This document shows positions 50,844-60,709 of a stretch of DNA of 64,000 nucleotides, one piece after another (position 1 is the first letter of the stretch; each line of letters starts with the position of its first letter). Source of the DNA: Nitrosomonadales bacterium (GTDB lineage: Bacteria > Pseudomonadota > Gammaproteobacteria > Burkholderiales > Gallionellaceae). The notes beneath the pieces are model-generated. The model had not been told where the DNA came from and made no database searches. It saw only the letters and a program-made list of their open reading frames with translations. The stretch covers positions 186,001-250,000 of the forward strand of contig JACRNY010000001.1 of NCBI GenBank assembly GCA_016214695.1, given 5' to 3'. Made by a program: the position numbers and the translations under genes.

Positions 50844-51457
50844 CGCCATGCTCCCGCCAGCACAGCGACGCCGGCAGCCAGCAACAGCAAATCCGGCCAG
50901 CCGTAAGCTTGCCGCTGAAGCTCGATGTGCTGCGTGCCTGTTTCAGTTGATTTCATCGCCTGCTCTATCGTGGTGCGCCAATCCGTGGCGGTATCGTGCA
51001 TGGTCCTTTCGGCGTATTCCAGCGTCAGCGCCAGCCGGACCGCAAAACGCTCGCGCGACAGGCCGAACAGTTTCAACGGATACGCCAGGGTATACAAGCC
51101 GCTGATGAGACGAACTTGCGACAGCGTGACCAACAGGATGGCCAGACCCGCGAGCGCGCACAACAGGCGCCCCAACTGCAACATGCCATCCAGCAAGCCT
51201 TCATGGCTGGGCGACAAGCCCCCCCAGGCACTCACCACCGCCCTGCCCGGCGTCGCCCAGGCATAGATCAGCAATAGTGAGAGGGCGATCCAGCGCGTAC
51301 GCCGCAGCAGGCGCAGGAATTGTGCCGAATCCAGCCGCAACGCCACCGCGCAACTCAACAGACACACCCCCAGCAGCAAGGCCGGCTGACAGCGTTGCGC
51401 CAGCAACACCAGCATGACCCAGAGCAATATCTGCGCGGTCGGATGTACCTGTCTCAT
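50840..51457 (-). CDS. CbiQ/EcfT-like membrane protein (tentative)
   Basis: 205 residues with about five hydrophobic segments. The C-terminal half (YPLKLFGLSRERFAVRLALTLEYAERT) recalls the transmembrane T-component of energy-coupling-factor transporters (CbiQ/EcfT). No ATPase or substrate-binding partner is encoded beside it, so if the family is right it is an orphan. The gene starts only 14 bases after the fimV terminator, so it needs read-through or a promoter within that region. It is coupled to truA by an ATGA overlap. Confidence 0.55.
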   Translation of the reverse strand: MRQVHPTAQILLWVMLVLLAQRCQPALLLGVCLLSCAVALRLDSAQFLRLLRRTRWIALSLLLIYAWATPGRAVVSAWGGLSPSHEGLLDGMLQLGRLLCALAGLAILLVTLSQVRLISGLYTLAYPLKLFGLSRERFAVRLALTLEYAERTMHDTATDWRTTIEQAMKSTETGTQHIELQRQAYGWPDLLLLAAGVAVLAGAWR

Positions 51458-51470
51458 TGCATGTTCACCA

Positions 51471-51503
51471 AATAAAAACGGCAGCCTGAGTTGGCTGCCG
51501 TTC
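51471..51503 (-). terminator. Intrinsic terminator after fimV
   Basis: On the reverse strand AACGGCAGCC / GGCTGCCGTT forms a 10-base stem followed by TTTTATTT, 17 bases beyond the fimV stop. Confidence 0.85.
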
Positions 51504-51519
51504 GTTCCGCATACGCGGT

Positions 51520-54171
51520 TTACAACTGTTGCAGCAGAGTCTGCGCGGTCTCTTTCTGCTGTTCGTCGCCGTCGCGCAGCACTTCTTCCAGGATCTCGCG
51601 CGCTCCGGCCGCGTCCCCCATCTCCTGATAGGCCTTGGCCAGATCGAGCTTGGTGGCGACCTCATGCCATTGCTCGCCCTTGGAATCAGCAGAACCTGCG
51701 GCCCCGGCTGGAGCGCCCAGGTTATCCAGATCCAGACTGATCGCACCCAGCCCGATGTCCGGAACCGATGCCGGCGATTTGGCAGTTGCCGACGTCTCAG
51801 TCTGGATTTCCATCGGGAAATCGAGTGTGAATGCCATACCGCCATCATCTGCCGGAGCAGCGGCAGGCGCCGCCTTCGCCGCTTCGACCACCGGCACCTT
51901 GGGGTGGGTCGCCGTCACATCGAATACCAGATCATCCATGCTCAACACGGCCGTTTCATCGGAGGCGGCGCCCGCGCCAACCACGCCCGGGTTGGTGCCG
52001 GTGATATCGAAATCCATCGGCGTCGACTGGACAGCTGCGCGCAGATCTTCCGCTGTCAGTGTGGTGGTCTTCTCCTGCGAAGAGTTCTCCATCACTACGG
52101 TACTCTGGCTGCTGAAGCCAGCTGGCGCAGGTGTGCTCGCGCCAAAGCCCAGATCGAAGTCCACCGCCGGAGCCGCCGACTGTGCGGATCGATTGCCCGT
52201 CGTATCAGGGGCTGCTCCGCTCCCGCCGTAGAAGGGATTGCTCGGCTCCAGTTCGCGCCCCATCGCAGCGGCCTGCTCCCATGCCGTCTCGTCGCCGGAC
52301 TCCTTGATCTCCTGGGCATAGCCGAAGAACGAGTTCGTATCCTTGCGCGTGACATAGATCGACAGCAGCTTGAGCTTGACCGGAATGTTGTTCGGGTTCT
52401 TCTTCAGCGCTTCTTTTAGCACCTCCTCGGCCTGGGCATCACGGCCGAAGGTCAGGAACAGATCGGCTTCGCCGATAGGATCCACTTCTTCAGCATCGGA
52501 ACCTGCCGCCGGAGCGGCCGGGGCCGCTGCCGCTTGCGTAAAGTCCCCGGTTTCAGGCGATGGCGCGACTGGCGCCGCGATGCGGCCCGTGGAACTGCCC
52601 TCGTCTTCTGCCGGCTTTTTGGCTTTTTCTTCCTTCTTGCCCCCGCCCAGCTTGTTGCGGCGGGCCACCATGAATCCTGCGCCGCCCAAAAGGATGAGCA
52701 CAACAGCTCCGCCAGCGAGGTAGATCGGATCCCCGAGCAATTGATCGGCCAAAGAAGGTTGCTCGACAACCTTGGGCTCGGCGGCCTTGGGTTTGACGGC
52801 CGCCACGCTGCTCGCTGCAGCTGGTGCAGAAGCTGCCAGAGTAACGGCGCCGGACGGAGCTGATGCGGCAGCCTCCTTCTTCAGCTCTGCCAGTCGCTGC
52901 ATGTCCTTAACGTTCTTTTCCAGGATCGCGGTACGTTGCTCGGCCTCTTTCAAGGCCTTGTTCTTGGCGATCGCTTCTTCTTCCTTGGCGATGGCCTTTT
53001 CCTGAGCCGTGGTCTTGCCGCCGCCCACCGCCTTGTCGTTAGGCGCCTCGCCCTTGGACAGCTTCAGAACTTCCTTGGCGGGCTCCTTGTCAGCCGCAGC
53101 CTTGTCTGTCACTGCAGCACTGATCTTGCCAGCCGCCTCCTGCTTGTCAGCACGCTCCTCCGCGACGGTTCGAGCTGCGGCCAGCTTCTGGCGATAGACG
53201 TTCCAATCGGCTGCCTGGGCGCGGATCTCTTCTTCCGCATCGGCTTGCGGCAACATCTGCAGCGCTTCGCCTTGCGGAACGTTCAGGATCTTGCCCGCGC
53301 GGATGCGGTTCATATTGTGCGCATCGAACGTGCCGGCATTCTCGCGATACAAGGCGACCAGCATACGCTCCAGACTGACATCGGCCGGCTTGATGCGGGC
53401 TGCGATCTTGCTCAGCGTGTCACCGCGTTTCACAACGATCGGCTCGGAGGTCATCTGAGGTGCCGCCTCGGCAATGGCCTCCTCTTTGCTCAGCGCGTCC
53501 TGCGCCAGAGAGGTCGTCTCAACCGGTGCGCTTTCCTGCATCGACGCCTGCTCAGCGGGCGCTTGTTCGGCGGGAGTGGTTTGTTCAGGTGCGGCAGCTG
53601 CAACTGCGCTCTCTGCCACAGCAGCGGCTGCCGGCATTGTTTCAGCAGCAGCGGGAGTCTCCACCGCAGGAGTGACTGCCACGGGAGCAGGCACTGGCTC
53701 GACCGCCGCAACAGGCGCAGCCAGCACTGGCTCGATCGGCTTCACTTCTTCCGCCTTCGGCTGCTCCGGCTGGTAATCCACGGGATCGAGCAGGAAAGTA
53801 TATTCACGCAACAATTTGCCGGAAGACCAGACCAGCTCGACCAGAAGTGTGACGAACGGCTCGTTCACCGGCTGCGCAGATGTCAATTTGACATACGACT
53901 CGCCATTGTCACGGTTCTCGATCTGGAATTTCAGTTTGGGGAGGGTATAGGGATAGTCCAGACCCGCGTTCTTGAAGGAATCTGCAGAGGCCAATCTGGC
54001 TGTCAGCGTGGATTTTTCGGCCTTGTCCACGGAGACCAGCTCGATCTCCGCTTTAAGTGGCTGCCCCAGCGAAGATGTGACGTTGATCCCGCCCAAACCC
54101 GCTGCGCAGGTGACACCCGCCCAAGCCAGGCAGGCCATGTAAACAGACGCTTTTAGAATTGATTTCAGCAC
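51520..54171 (-). CDS. fimV: Pilus assembly / polar hub protein FimV
   Basis: 883 residues. A signal peptide (about 1-24) is followed by a conserved N-terminal domain (INVTSSLGQPLKAEIEL) and a Pro/Ala/Glu-rich linker. A LysM domain spans about 244-298 (IVVKRGDTLSKIA ... ILNVPQG). A Lys/Ala/Glu-rich coiled-coil region precedes one membrane helix (LAGGAVVLILLGGAGFMVA, about 487-505). The acidic cytoplasmic tail contains TPR-like parts and ends in the FimV C-terminal domain (KLDLAKAYQEMGDAAGAREI). It links peptidoglycan to pilus assembly and cAMP signalling in Pseudomonas. Located between asd and the truA run, as in many Proteobacteria. Confidence 0.93.
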   Translation of the reverse strand: MLKSILKASVYMACLAWAGVTCAAGLGGINVTSSLGQPLKAEIELVSVDKAEKSTLTARLASADSFKNAGLDYPYTLPKLKFQIENRDNGESYVKLTSAQPVNEPFVTLLVELVWSSGKLLREYTFLLDPVDYQPEQPKAEEVKPIEPVLAAPVAAVEPVPAPVAVTPAVETPAAAETMPAAAAVAESAVAAAAPEQTTPAEQAPAEQASMQESAPVETTSLAQDALSKEEAIAEAAPQMTSEPIVVKRGDTLSKIAARIKPADVSLERMLVALYRENAGTFDAHNMNRIRAGKILNVPQGEALQMLPQADAEEEIRAQAADWNVYRQKLAAARTVAEERADKQEAAGKISAAVTDKAAADKEPAKEVLKLSKGEAPNDKAVGGGKTTAQEKAIAKEEEAIAKNKALKEAEQRTAILEKNVKDMQRLAELKKEAAASAPSGAVTLAASAPAAASSVAAVKPKAAEPKVVEQPSLADQLLGDPIYLAGGAVVLILLGGAGFMVARRNKLGGGKKEEKAKKPAEDEGSSTGRIAAPVAPSPETGDFTQAAAAPAAPAAGSDAEEVDPIGEADLFLTFGRDAQAEEVLKEALKKNPNNIPVKLKLLSIYVTRKDTNSFFGYAQEIKESGDETAWEQAAAMGRELEPSNPFYGGSGAAPDTTGNRSAQSAAPAVDFDLGFGASTPAPAGFSSQSTVVMENSSQEKTTTLTAEDLRAAVQSTPMDFDITGTNPGVVGAGAASDETAVLSMDDLVFDVTATHPKVPVVEAAKAAPAAAPADDGGMAFTLDFPMEIQTETSATAKSPASVPDIGLGAISLDLDNLGAPAGAAGSADSKGEQWHEVATKLDLAKAYQEMGDAAGAREILEEVLRDGDEQQKETAQTLLQQL

Positions 54172-54296
54172 GCCGCCACCCTTTTATTGTCCCGTACGTT
54201 ATTCAGATTAACATCATAGGGTTAGTGATGCAAGCTCATCTTTCCCTTAAGTTCCTGCGTTAACCACCAGTTAAAAACCGGATTTACCCTGCCCGA

Positions 54297-55400
54297 TCAC
54301 TTGCCCAGCAGGATGCGCAGCATGCGGCGCAATGGCTCAGCCGCCCCCCACAGCAGCTGGTCGCCACATACGAAAGCGCTGACATACTCTGGCCCCAGCT
54401 CCATCTTGCGCACGCGCCCCACGGCGATATCCAGCTTGCCGGTCACGGCGACCGGAGTCAGCTCGCGCACCGAGATGCTGCGCTCGTTGGGCACAAACTT
54501 GACCCAGGGATTGCCGCCCTTGATGAGCTTCTCGATCTCCGCCAGCGGCACATCCTTCTTCAGTTTGAGGGTCAGCGCCAGGCTGTGGCAGCGCATCGCA
54601 CCGATGCGCACACACAGGCCGTCAACGGGAATGACGGAAGTCGTGCCCAGGATCTTGTTGACCTCGGCTTTGCCCTTCCACTCTTCCTTGGACTGGCCGT
54701 TGTCGAGCTGTTTGTCGATCCACGGGATCAGGCTGCCCGCCAGCGGCGCGCCGAAGTTCTCGGTCGGCATCTCTGCTGAGCGCAGCTTCTCCGCCAGACG
54801 GCGGTCGATATCCAGAATGGCGGATTTCGGATCGGCCAGCAGGTCGGCCACGCAGGCGTGAGCCACACCCATCTGGCTCAGCAGTTCGCGCATGTTCTGC
54901 GCACCAGCGCCGGATGCGGCTTGATAGGTCATGGACGACACCCACTCCACCAGCCCCGCATGGAACAGGCCGCCCAAGCCCATCAACAGGATGCTGTTGG
55001 TGCAGTTGCCGCCGATGAAATTCTTGCCGCCGTTGGCCAGTGATTTCTTGATGAGGTCGAGGTTGACCGGATCGAGGATGATGACTGCATCCTTTTCCAT
55101 GCGCAGCGTGGACGCCGCATCGATCCAGTAGCCGTTCCAGCCGGCTGCGCGCAGCTTGGGGAACATCTCGGTGGTGTAGTCGCCGCCCTGGCAGGAGATG
55201 ATGGCATCCATCGCCTTCAGCTCGTTGATATCCATCGCGTCTTTCAGCGGCACGCCCTTGCCCTCGGCAGGCGCTGCGCCGCCGACGTTGGAAGTGGTGA
55301 AGAACACCGCATCGATGAGTTCGAAATCCTTTTCTTCGCGCATGCGTTGCATGAGCACCGAACCCACCATACCGCGCCAACCGATCAGACCTACTTTCAT
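54297..55400 (-). CDS. asd: Aspartate-semialdehyde dehydrogenase
   Basis: 367-residue NADP enzyme of the aspartate family, feeding Lys, Thr, Met and cell-wall diaminopimelate. The N-terminal [17 protein letters not shown] binds NADP, and Cys133 (GGNCTNS) is the nucleophile. The length and [10 protein letters not shown] are typical of the gamma/beta-type enzyme. leuB lies 23 bases upstream. The 125-base gap to fimV shows no terminator, only a short TTAAC..GTTAA palindrome. Confidence 0.97.
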   Translation of the reverse strand: MKVGLIGWRGMVGSVLMQRMREEKDFELIDAVFFTTSNVGGAAPAEGKGVPLKDAMDINELKAMDAIISCQGGDYTTEMFPKLRAAGWNGYWIDAASTLRMEKDAVIILDPVNLDLIKKSLANGGKNFIGGNCTNSILLMGLGGLFHAGLVEWVSSMTYQAASGAGAQNMRELLSQMGVAHACVADLLADPKSAILDIDRRLAEKLRSAEMPTENFGAPLAGSLIPWIDKQLDNGQSKEEWKGKAEVNKILGTTSVIPVDGLCVRIGAMRCHSLALTLKLKKDVPLAEIEKLIKGGNPWVKFVPNERSISVRELTPVAVTGKLDIAVGRVRKMELGPEYVSAFVCGDQLLWGAAEPLRRMLRILLGK

Positions 55401-55423
55401 GATTCTTCCTTAAGCTTCGAAAA

Positions 55424-56488
55424 TTACAGCGCCGCGACCACCGCGTCGCCCATCGCGGCACAGCCGACCTTCTGCTTGCCGTCCTCATAGATATCGCCGG
55501 TGCGCAGGCCCTGCTGCAGCACCTTGCGCACCGCCGCCTCGATGCGTTGCGCGATGTCGGCGCGAGCGAAGGTGTATTGCATCATCATCGCCACCGACAG
55601 GATGGTCGCCAGCGGATTGGCGATGTCCTTGCCCGCGATGTCCGGCGCGGAACCGTGGCAGGGCTCGTACAGACCCTTGTTGTTCTCGTCCAGCGATGCC
55701 GACGGCAGCATGCCGATGGAGCCGGTCAGCATCGAGGCTTCGTCCGACAGGATGTCGCCGAAGATGTTGCCGGTGAGGATCACGTCGAACTGCTTGGGCG
55801 CGCGCACCAGCTGCATGGCGGCGTTGTCCACATACATGTGCGACAGCGCGACCTCAGGATATTCCTTCGCCACCTCGGTGACGATCTCGCGCCAGAACAT
55901 GCTGGTGTCGAGCACGTTGGCCTTGTCCACCGAGCACATCTTTTTATTGCGCTTCATCGCGATCTGGAAACCGACATGCGCCACGCGGCGCACTTCCGAT
56001 TCACTGTAGTGCATGGTGTCGAAGCCCTGGCGCTCGCCGTTCGGAAGCTCGCGGATGCCGCGCGGCTGCCCGAAGTAGATGTCGCCGGTCAGTTCGCGCA
56101 GGATCATGATGTCCAGACCGGACACGATGTCCGAGCGCAGCGTGGAAGCATTCACCAGTTCCGGATAGACCATCGCCGGACGCAGGTTGGCGAACAACCC
56201 CAATCCTTTGCGGATACGCAGCAGGCCCTGTTCGGGACGCATCGGCCGCGGCAGGTTGTCGTACTGGTAACCGCCCACGGCACCGAGCAGCACCGCATCG
56301 GAAGCCTTGGACAGATTCAAAGTCGCTTCCGGCAACGGATCTTTCGCCGCGTCGTAACCGGCGCCGCCGATGTGCGCATGCTCCATCTCGATCTTGAGGC
56401 CGTCGCTGCGCAAGGCCTCCAATACCTTCACCGCCTGTGCGACGATCTCCGGTCCGATGCCGTCACCCGGCAATACTGCGATCTTCAT
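55424..56488 (-). CDS. leuB: 3-isopropylmalate dehydrogenase
   Basis: 354-residue Mg/NAD enzyme of leucine synthesis. [33 protein letters not shown] and [18 protein letters not shown] are diagnostic. The ATG before KIAVLPGDG is the family start. It lies between leuD and asd in a compact leftward cluster. Confidence 0.97.
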   Translation of the reverse strand: MKIAVLPGDGIGPEIVAQAVKVLEALRSDGLKIEMEHAHIGGAGYDAAKDPLPEATLNLSKASDAVLLGAVGGYQYDNLPRPMRPEQGLLRIRKGLGLFANLRPAMVYPELVNASTLRSDIVSGLDIMILRELTGDIYFGQPRGIRELPNGERQGFDTMHYSESEVRRVAHVGFQIAMKRNKKMCSVDKANVLDTSMFWREIVTEVAKEYPEVALSHMYVDNAAMQLVRAPKQFDVILTGNIFGDILSDEASMLTGSIGMLPSASLDENNKGLYEPCHGSAPDIAGKDIANPLATILSVAMMMQYTFARADIAQRIEAAVRKVLQQGLRTGDIYEDGKQKVGCAAMGDAVVAAL

Positions 56489-56516
56489 AACTCTCTTCCA
56501 GTCTTGATTGAATTTG

Positions 56517-57155
56517 TTATGCGAACAACCACGGCTGTGCCGCGCGATGCTTCGCCTCGAATGCCTTGATCTCGTCGACATGCTGCAAGGTCAGGCCAAT
56601 GTCGTCCAGCCCGTTCAGCAGGCAATGCTTGCGGAAGGCATCCACCTCGAACGGATATGCCGCACCGTCCGGCGCGCCAATGGTCTGCTGTTCCAGGTCG
56701 ACCTTCAACTTGTAGCCGGCATTCGCCTCCACCGCCTTGAACAGCACATCGACCTTTTCCGCAGCCAGTTTGATCGGCAACAGACCGTTCTTGAAACAGT
56801 TGTTGAAGAAGATATCGGCAAAGCTCGGCGCGATGATCACACGGAAGCCGTAATCTTCCAGCGCCCAAGGCGCGTGCTCGCGCGAGGAGCCGCAGCCGAA
56901 GTTCTCGCGCGCCAACAGGATCTGCGCGCCCTGATAGCGCGGCTGGTTCAGCACGAAGTCCTGGTTGAGCGGACGCTTGCTGTTGTCCATGCCCGGTTCG
57001 CCGTGGTCGAGATAACGCCACTCGTCGAACGCATTGGGACCGAAGCCGGAACGCTTGATCGATTTCAGGAACTGCTTGGGAATGATCGCGTCGGTGTCCA
57101 CGTTGGCCCGATCCAGCGGCACCACCAATCCATCCAGTAATGAGAACTTACGCAT
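56517..57155 (-). CDS. leuD: 3-isopropylmalate dehydratase small subunit
   Basis: 212 residues. It completes isopropylmalate isomerase together with Leu[20 protein letters not shown] and the substrate-binding [15 protein letters not shown] are characteristic. The ATG shares its last base with the stop of the small exported-protein gene upstream (TGATG), suggesting coupled translation. Confidence 0.96.
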   Translation of the reverse strand: MRKFSLLDGLVVPLDRANVDTDAIIPKQFLKSIKRSGFGPNAFDEWRYLDHGEPGMDNSKRPLNQDFVLNQPRYQGAQILLARENFGCGSSREHAPWALEDYGFRVIIAPSFADIFFNNCFKNGLLPIKLAAEKVDVLFKAVEANAGYKLKVDLEQQTIGAPDGAAYPFEVDAFRKHCLLNGLDDIGLTLQHVDEIKAFEAKHRAAQPWLFA

Positions 57156-57388
57156 CACTTGCTCGCCTTTTCCAGTTTTTCGCCGCCTTTTTGCGCTTTC
57201 CTGCCGATCCACTCGCCCGCCTTCTTGAGTCCCTTGACGGTCGCTTTGGCGCCTTTCTCAAGCCCGCGCCCGGTGGCTTCCACACCCTTTTCGACTGCCG
57301 CGCCGGCTTTCTTGGCAGTGCTTTTCTCTTCCGCCAGCGCGCCTTGCGCCGTCATCAGCATTGCCAGCAATATGAGGATACGTCTCAT
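57155..57388 (-). CDS. Small exported protein between leuC and leuD (entericidin-like, tentative)
   Basis: 77 residues. A cleavable signal peptide ([15 protein letters not shown], then EEKS) has no lipobox Cys. The mature part (about 60 residues) is Lys/Ala/Gly-rich and helical, with a repeated pattern of the kind [18 protein letters not shown]. It resembles entericidin-type peptides, which often lie between leuC and leuD in Betaproteobacteria, but those are usually shorter and lipidated. It starts two bases after the leuC stop and its own stop overlaps the leuD start, so it is translated with the operon. Function unknown; membrane-active or envelope-stress roles are possible. Confidence 0.75.
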   Translation of the reverse strand: MRRILILLAMLMTAQGALAEEKSTAKKAGAAVEKGVEATGRGLEKGAKATVKGLKKAGEWIGRKAQKGGEKLEKASK

Positions 57389-57390
57389 GA

Positions 57391-58794
57391 TCACCCCTTG
57401 CTTACATCCACGAAATGTCCGGCAATGGCCGCCGCCGCCGCCATCTCCGGGCTCACCAGATGCGTACGCCCGCCCTGCCCCTGCCGCCCCTCGAAATTGC
57501 GGTTGGAGGTGGCCGCGCAACGCTCGCCCGGCGCCAGCCGGTCGTCGTTCATCGCCAGACACATCGAACAGCCCGGATCGCGCCATTCGAAGCCTGCGGC
57601 GATGAGTATCTTGTCCAGCCCTTCCTGCTCTGCCTGCTGCTTCACCAGACCGGAGCCGGGAACCACCATCGCCAGCTTCACGTTCGCGGCAACTTTCTTG
57701 CCCTTGGCCACCGTTGCGGCCGCGCGCATGTCTTCGATGCGCCCGTTGGTGCAGGATCCGATGAACACCTTGTCGATCTTGATATCGGTGATCGGCGTAT
57801 TCGCCTGCAAACCCATATAGGCCAGTGCACGCTCCCAGTCGCCGCGCTTCACCGCATCGGGTGCGGATGCCGGATCCGGCACGCGCCCGTCCACCGCCAC
57901 CACCATCTCCGGCGAAGTACCCCAGGTCACTTGCGGTTTGATCTGCGCGGCATCCAGTTCCTCCGTCGCGTCGAACTTTGCCCCGGCATCGCTGTGTAAT
58001 GTCTTCCAGTAGGCTGCGGCCTTGTCCCAATCGCTCCCCTTGGGTGCAAACGGACGGCCCTTCACATAAGCGATAGTCGTGTCGTCAGCCGCCACCATGC
58101 CGGCGCGCGCACCCGCCTCGATAGCCATGTTGCACAGGGTCATGCGGCCTTCCATGCTCAAGGCGCGAATCGCACTGCCCGCGAACTCGATGGCATAGCC
58201 GGTGCCGCCAGCCGTGCCGATCTTGCCGATCACCGCCAGCGCGATGTCCTTGGCGGTCACGCCTTTACCCAGCGCGCCCTCGACCTTCACCAGCATCGCC
58301 TTGGATTTCTTCGCCACCAGACACTGGGTCGCCATCACATGCTCGACCTCGGAAGTGCCGATACCGTGCGCCAACGCCGCGAAGGCGCCGTGCGTGCTGG
58401 TATGCGAGTCTCCGCATACCACGGTCATGCCCGGCAAAGTCGCACCCTGCTCGGGGCCGATCACGTGCACGATGCCCTGACGGATGTCGTTCATCTTGAA
58501 TTCGAGCACACCGTACTCGGCGCAGTTGGCGTCCAGCGTCTCCACCTGCAGGCGCGAGATCGGATCGGCGATACCCGCCGCGCGGTTGGTGGTCGGCACG
58601 TTGTGGTCCGGCACAGCCAGCATCGATGCGGTGCGCCAGGGCTTGCGCTGCGCCAGCTTCAGGCCTTCGAAGGCCTGCGGGCTGGTGACTTCGTGCACCA
58701 GTTGACGGTCGATATAGATCAGCGCGGTGCCGTCGGCATCCTGCCGCACCACGTGAGAATCCCAGAGTTTGTCGTATAAGGTTTTTGCGCTCAT
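57391..58794 (-). CDS. leuC: 3-isopropylmalate dehydratase large subunit
   Basis: 467-residue aconitase-family protein with a 4Fe-4S cluster. The cluster cysteines are in IGSCTNGR and [26 protein letters not shown] and [12 protein letters not shown] are conserved. It is followed after two bases by the small exported-protein gene and then leuD. The MFS gene lies 24 bases upstream. Confidence 0.97.
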   Translation of the reverse strand: MSAKTLYDKLWDSHVVRQDADGTALIYIDRQLVHEVTSPQAFEGLKLAQRKPWRTASMLAVPDHNVPTTNRAAGIADPISRLQVETLDANCAEYGVLEFKMNDIRQGIVHVIGPEQGATLPGMTVVCGDSHTSTHGAFAALAHGIGTSEVEHVMATQCLVAKKSKAMLVKVEGALGKGVTAKDIALAVIGKIGTAGGTGYAIEFAGSAIRALSMEGRMTLCNMAIEAGARAGMVAADDTTIAYVKGRPFAPKGSDWDKAAAYWKTLHSDAGAKFDATEELDAAQIKPQVTWGTSPEMVVAVDGRVPDPASAPDAVKRGDWERALAYMGLQANTPITDIKIDKVFIGSCTNGRIEDMRAAATVAKGKKVAANVKLAMVVPGSGLVKQQAEQEGLDKILIAAGFEWRDPGCSMCLAMNDDRLAPGERCAATSNRNFEGRQGQGGRTHLVSPEMAAAAAIAGHFVDVSKG

Positions 58795-58818
58795 TGCTGT
58801 TCCCGATTGAGCGGGCGA

Positions 58819-59988
58819 TTATGCCACAGGGGCGCGGCTCTCCGCCATGTTGCGCAGCTTCCACCACATCAGCAACAGCCCCAGCAAAGCCATTCCCGCG
58901 CTGAAGGTGTACAGGACGGACGCGCCCCAGTGCTGCCAGATCGGGCCGCTCGCCAGCCCCCCCAGCATGCCGCCCGCGCCGTAGGTCACGCTGCCGAACA
59001 GCGCCTGCCCCCTGGACTGGTGCCGCCCCTGGAAGAACTGGTGCACCAAGCCCACCGAGGCGGCGTGGTAGGAGCCGAAGGTGAGCGCGTGCAACACCTG
59101 CGCGAACAGCAGAATAACGACGATATCCACCGCCCAGCCGATGAACAGAAAGCGCAGCACCGCCGCCGCGAAACTGGCCAGCAGGATGCGCGTGAAGCCG
59201 AAGCGCTTCACCAGCGCCGGCATCAGGAAGAACACGCCGATCTCGCAGATCACCCCCAGCGCCCACAACATGCCGACCACCCCCTTGCTGTAACCGTGCT
59301 CGACCAGATAGATGGAATAAAAGGTGTAGTAAGGGCCATGCGCTACCGCCATCAGGAAGCAGGCGCCGAACAGCGCCAGCACGCGCGGTTGCAGCACGAT
59401 CTGTTTGATCGGCAGATGGTCGGTGTGATGCGCCAGCACTTCGGCCTTCGGGATCTGGCGCGCAAAGATCAGGATGCCGACCTCGCACACCAGCCCCGCC
59501 CACAGCAGCCAGGCGATGGCGATGTGGTCGAAGGCATAGCCCAGCCCGACCACCGAAACGATGAAGCCGATGGAACCCCAGGAACGCAGGCGGCCGTAAT
59601 GGGCGGTGTTCTTGCCCAGCCAGCTCAGCGTGGTCGCCTCCACCAGCGGCATCGAGGCGCTCCAGAAGAAGCTCATCAGGGTCAGCACCAGGAACAGACC
59701 CCAGAAACTGGTGGTGGCGAACACCCCCAGATAGAACAGGGCGCTCAGGCTGGCTGCCGCGACCACCACCTCCCTGCTGCGCCCCGTATGGTCGGCCAGC
59801 CACCCCCATATGCCGGGTGCGACCATGCGCATCACCGGCTGGATCGACATCAGGATGCCGATCTCGATGGCGCCGAATCCGATGGATTGCAGGTACAGGC
59901 TCCAGTAGGGCGAGAACATCCCCACGAAGGCATAGTAGAAAAAATAGAAGCCGGCGATGCGCCAGTGGTAGTTCTTGGTGGTGGACAT
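58819..59988 (-). CDS. MFS transporter, HcaT-like family
   Basis: 389-residue inner-membrane protein with about 12 helices. The start [28 protein letters not shown] and the loop [13 protein letters not shown] match the MFS_1-like branch that includes HcaT (phenylpropionate) permease. The substrate is unknown. It is divergent from grpE and its stop is 24 bases before leuC, so the leu genes may be read from its transcript. Confidence 0.85.
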   Translation of the reverse strand: MSTTKNYHWRIAGFYFFYYAFVGMFSPYWSLYLQSIGFGAIEIGILMSIQPVMRMVAPGIWGWLADHTGRSREVVVAAASLSALFYLGVFATTSFWGLFLVLTLMSFFWSASMPLVEATTLSWLGKNTAHYGRLRSWGSIGFIVSVVGLGYAFDHIAIAWLLWAGLVCEVGILIFARQIPKAEVLAHHTDHLPIKQIVLQPRVLALFGACFLMAVAHGPYYTFYSIYLVEHGYSKGVVGMLWALGVICEIGVFFLMPALVKRFGFTRILLASFAAAVLRFLFIGWAVDIVVILLFAQVLHALTFGSYHAASVGLVHQFFQGRHQSRGQALFGSVTYGAGGMLGGLASGPIWQHWGASVLYTFSAGMALLGLLLMWWKLRNMAESRAPVA

Positions 59989-60050
59989 ACGCAGACGGGC
60001 TACAGAACGGCACGCATTATCTCATGCGGAAAAATATTTTCTGCATGGCA

Positions 60051-60077
60051 CTTGAAATCGACGATCCCACCCCAATT
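60051..60077 (+). promoter_or_regulatory. Sigma-32 type heat-shock promoter of grpE
   Basis: CTTGAA (60051-60056), 13 bases, CCCCAATT (60070-60077). This matches the sigma-32 consensus CTTGAA-N13-CCCCATNT almost fully. It lies 28 bases before the grpE ATG. Confidence 0.85.
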
Positions 60078-60105
60078 AGCCTCAAGTCGAAAACAGGAGA
60101 GCAGC

Positions 60106-60621
60106 ATGGAACAGAACGATACCCCGCAAACCGAACAATCCGCCGCCGCACCTGAGGCCATGCCCAGCATGGAGGAGATGCTGAAAGCAGCCGAACTCAA
60201 GGCGCAGGAACACTACGATGCCTGGATGTATGCAAAGGCCGAGGGCGAGAACATCCGCCGCCGCGCTGCCGAGGACGTGAGCAAGGCGCAGAAGTTCGCC
60301 GTGGAGCGCTTCTCCAACGAGATGCTGGCGGTGAAAGACAGTCTCGAAGCCGGTATGGCCGTGCAGACCGAGAATATCGAGAGCTTCAAGAGCGGCATGG
60401 AACTGACCCTGAAGCAACTCTCCAGCGTGTTCGAGAAGTTCAACATCGTCGAGATCAACCCCGTGGGCGAGAAGCTGGACCCGCACAAACATCAGGCCAT
60501 CGGCATGATAGACAGCGACCAGCCGGCCAATACCGTGGTCAATGTGATGCAGAAGGGCTACAGCCTGAACGACCGCATCCTGCGCCCGGCGCTGGTGATG
60601 GTGGCAAAAGCCAAGGAATAA
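60106..60621 (+). CDS. grpE: Nucleotide exchange factor GrpE
   Basis: 171-residue co-chaperone that releases ADP from DnaK. It has a long N-terminal coiled coil (about 20-85; [19 protein letters not shown]) and a beta-wing with [21 protein letters not shown] and [20 protein letters not shown]. The ATG has AGGAG upstream and is preceded by a sigma-32 promoter. An in-frame stretch upstream runs through the MFS gene on the other strand and is not part of grpE. Confidence 0.97.
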   Translation: MEQNDTPQTEQSAAAPEAMPSMEEMLKAAELKAQEHYDAWMYAKAEGENIRRRAAEDVSKAQKFAVERFSNEMLAVKDSLEAGMAVQTENIESFKSGMELTLKQLSSVFEKFNIVEINPVGEKLDPHKHQAIGMIDSDQPANTVVNVMQKGYSLNDRILRPALVMVAKAKE

Positions 60622-60623
60622 GA

Positions 60624-60650
60624 CTTGAAATATCCAATCCCGCCCACATG
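60624..60650 (+). promoter_or_regulatory. Second sigma-32 type promoter, ahead of dnaK
   Basis: CTTGAA (60624-60629), 13 bases, CCCACATG (60643-60650). The -10 part is slightly less perfect than the grpE one. It lies in the 88-base gap before dnaK. Confidence 0.7.
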
Positions 60651-60709
60651 TTAGGCGGCGAGGCAGCAAAAGCATTCATACTCGCGAATTCAACTGAAAG
60701 GAAAGCATC

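Noticed and set aside
54172-54296. sigma-70 promoter of fimV
   Set aside because: A TTGCAT hexamer with a TAATCT at 17 bases was seen, but the match is poor.
58807-60105. Long plus-strand extension in frame with grpE
   Set aside because: It runs antisense through the MFS gene. The GrpE start is set by its ribosome site and sigma-32 promoter.
59989-60105. CIRCE/HrcA operator before grpE
   Set aside because: No TTAGCACTC-N9-GAGTGCTAA palindrome is present; the region fits a sigma-32 promoter instead.
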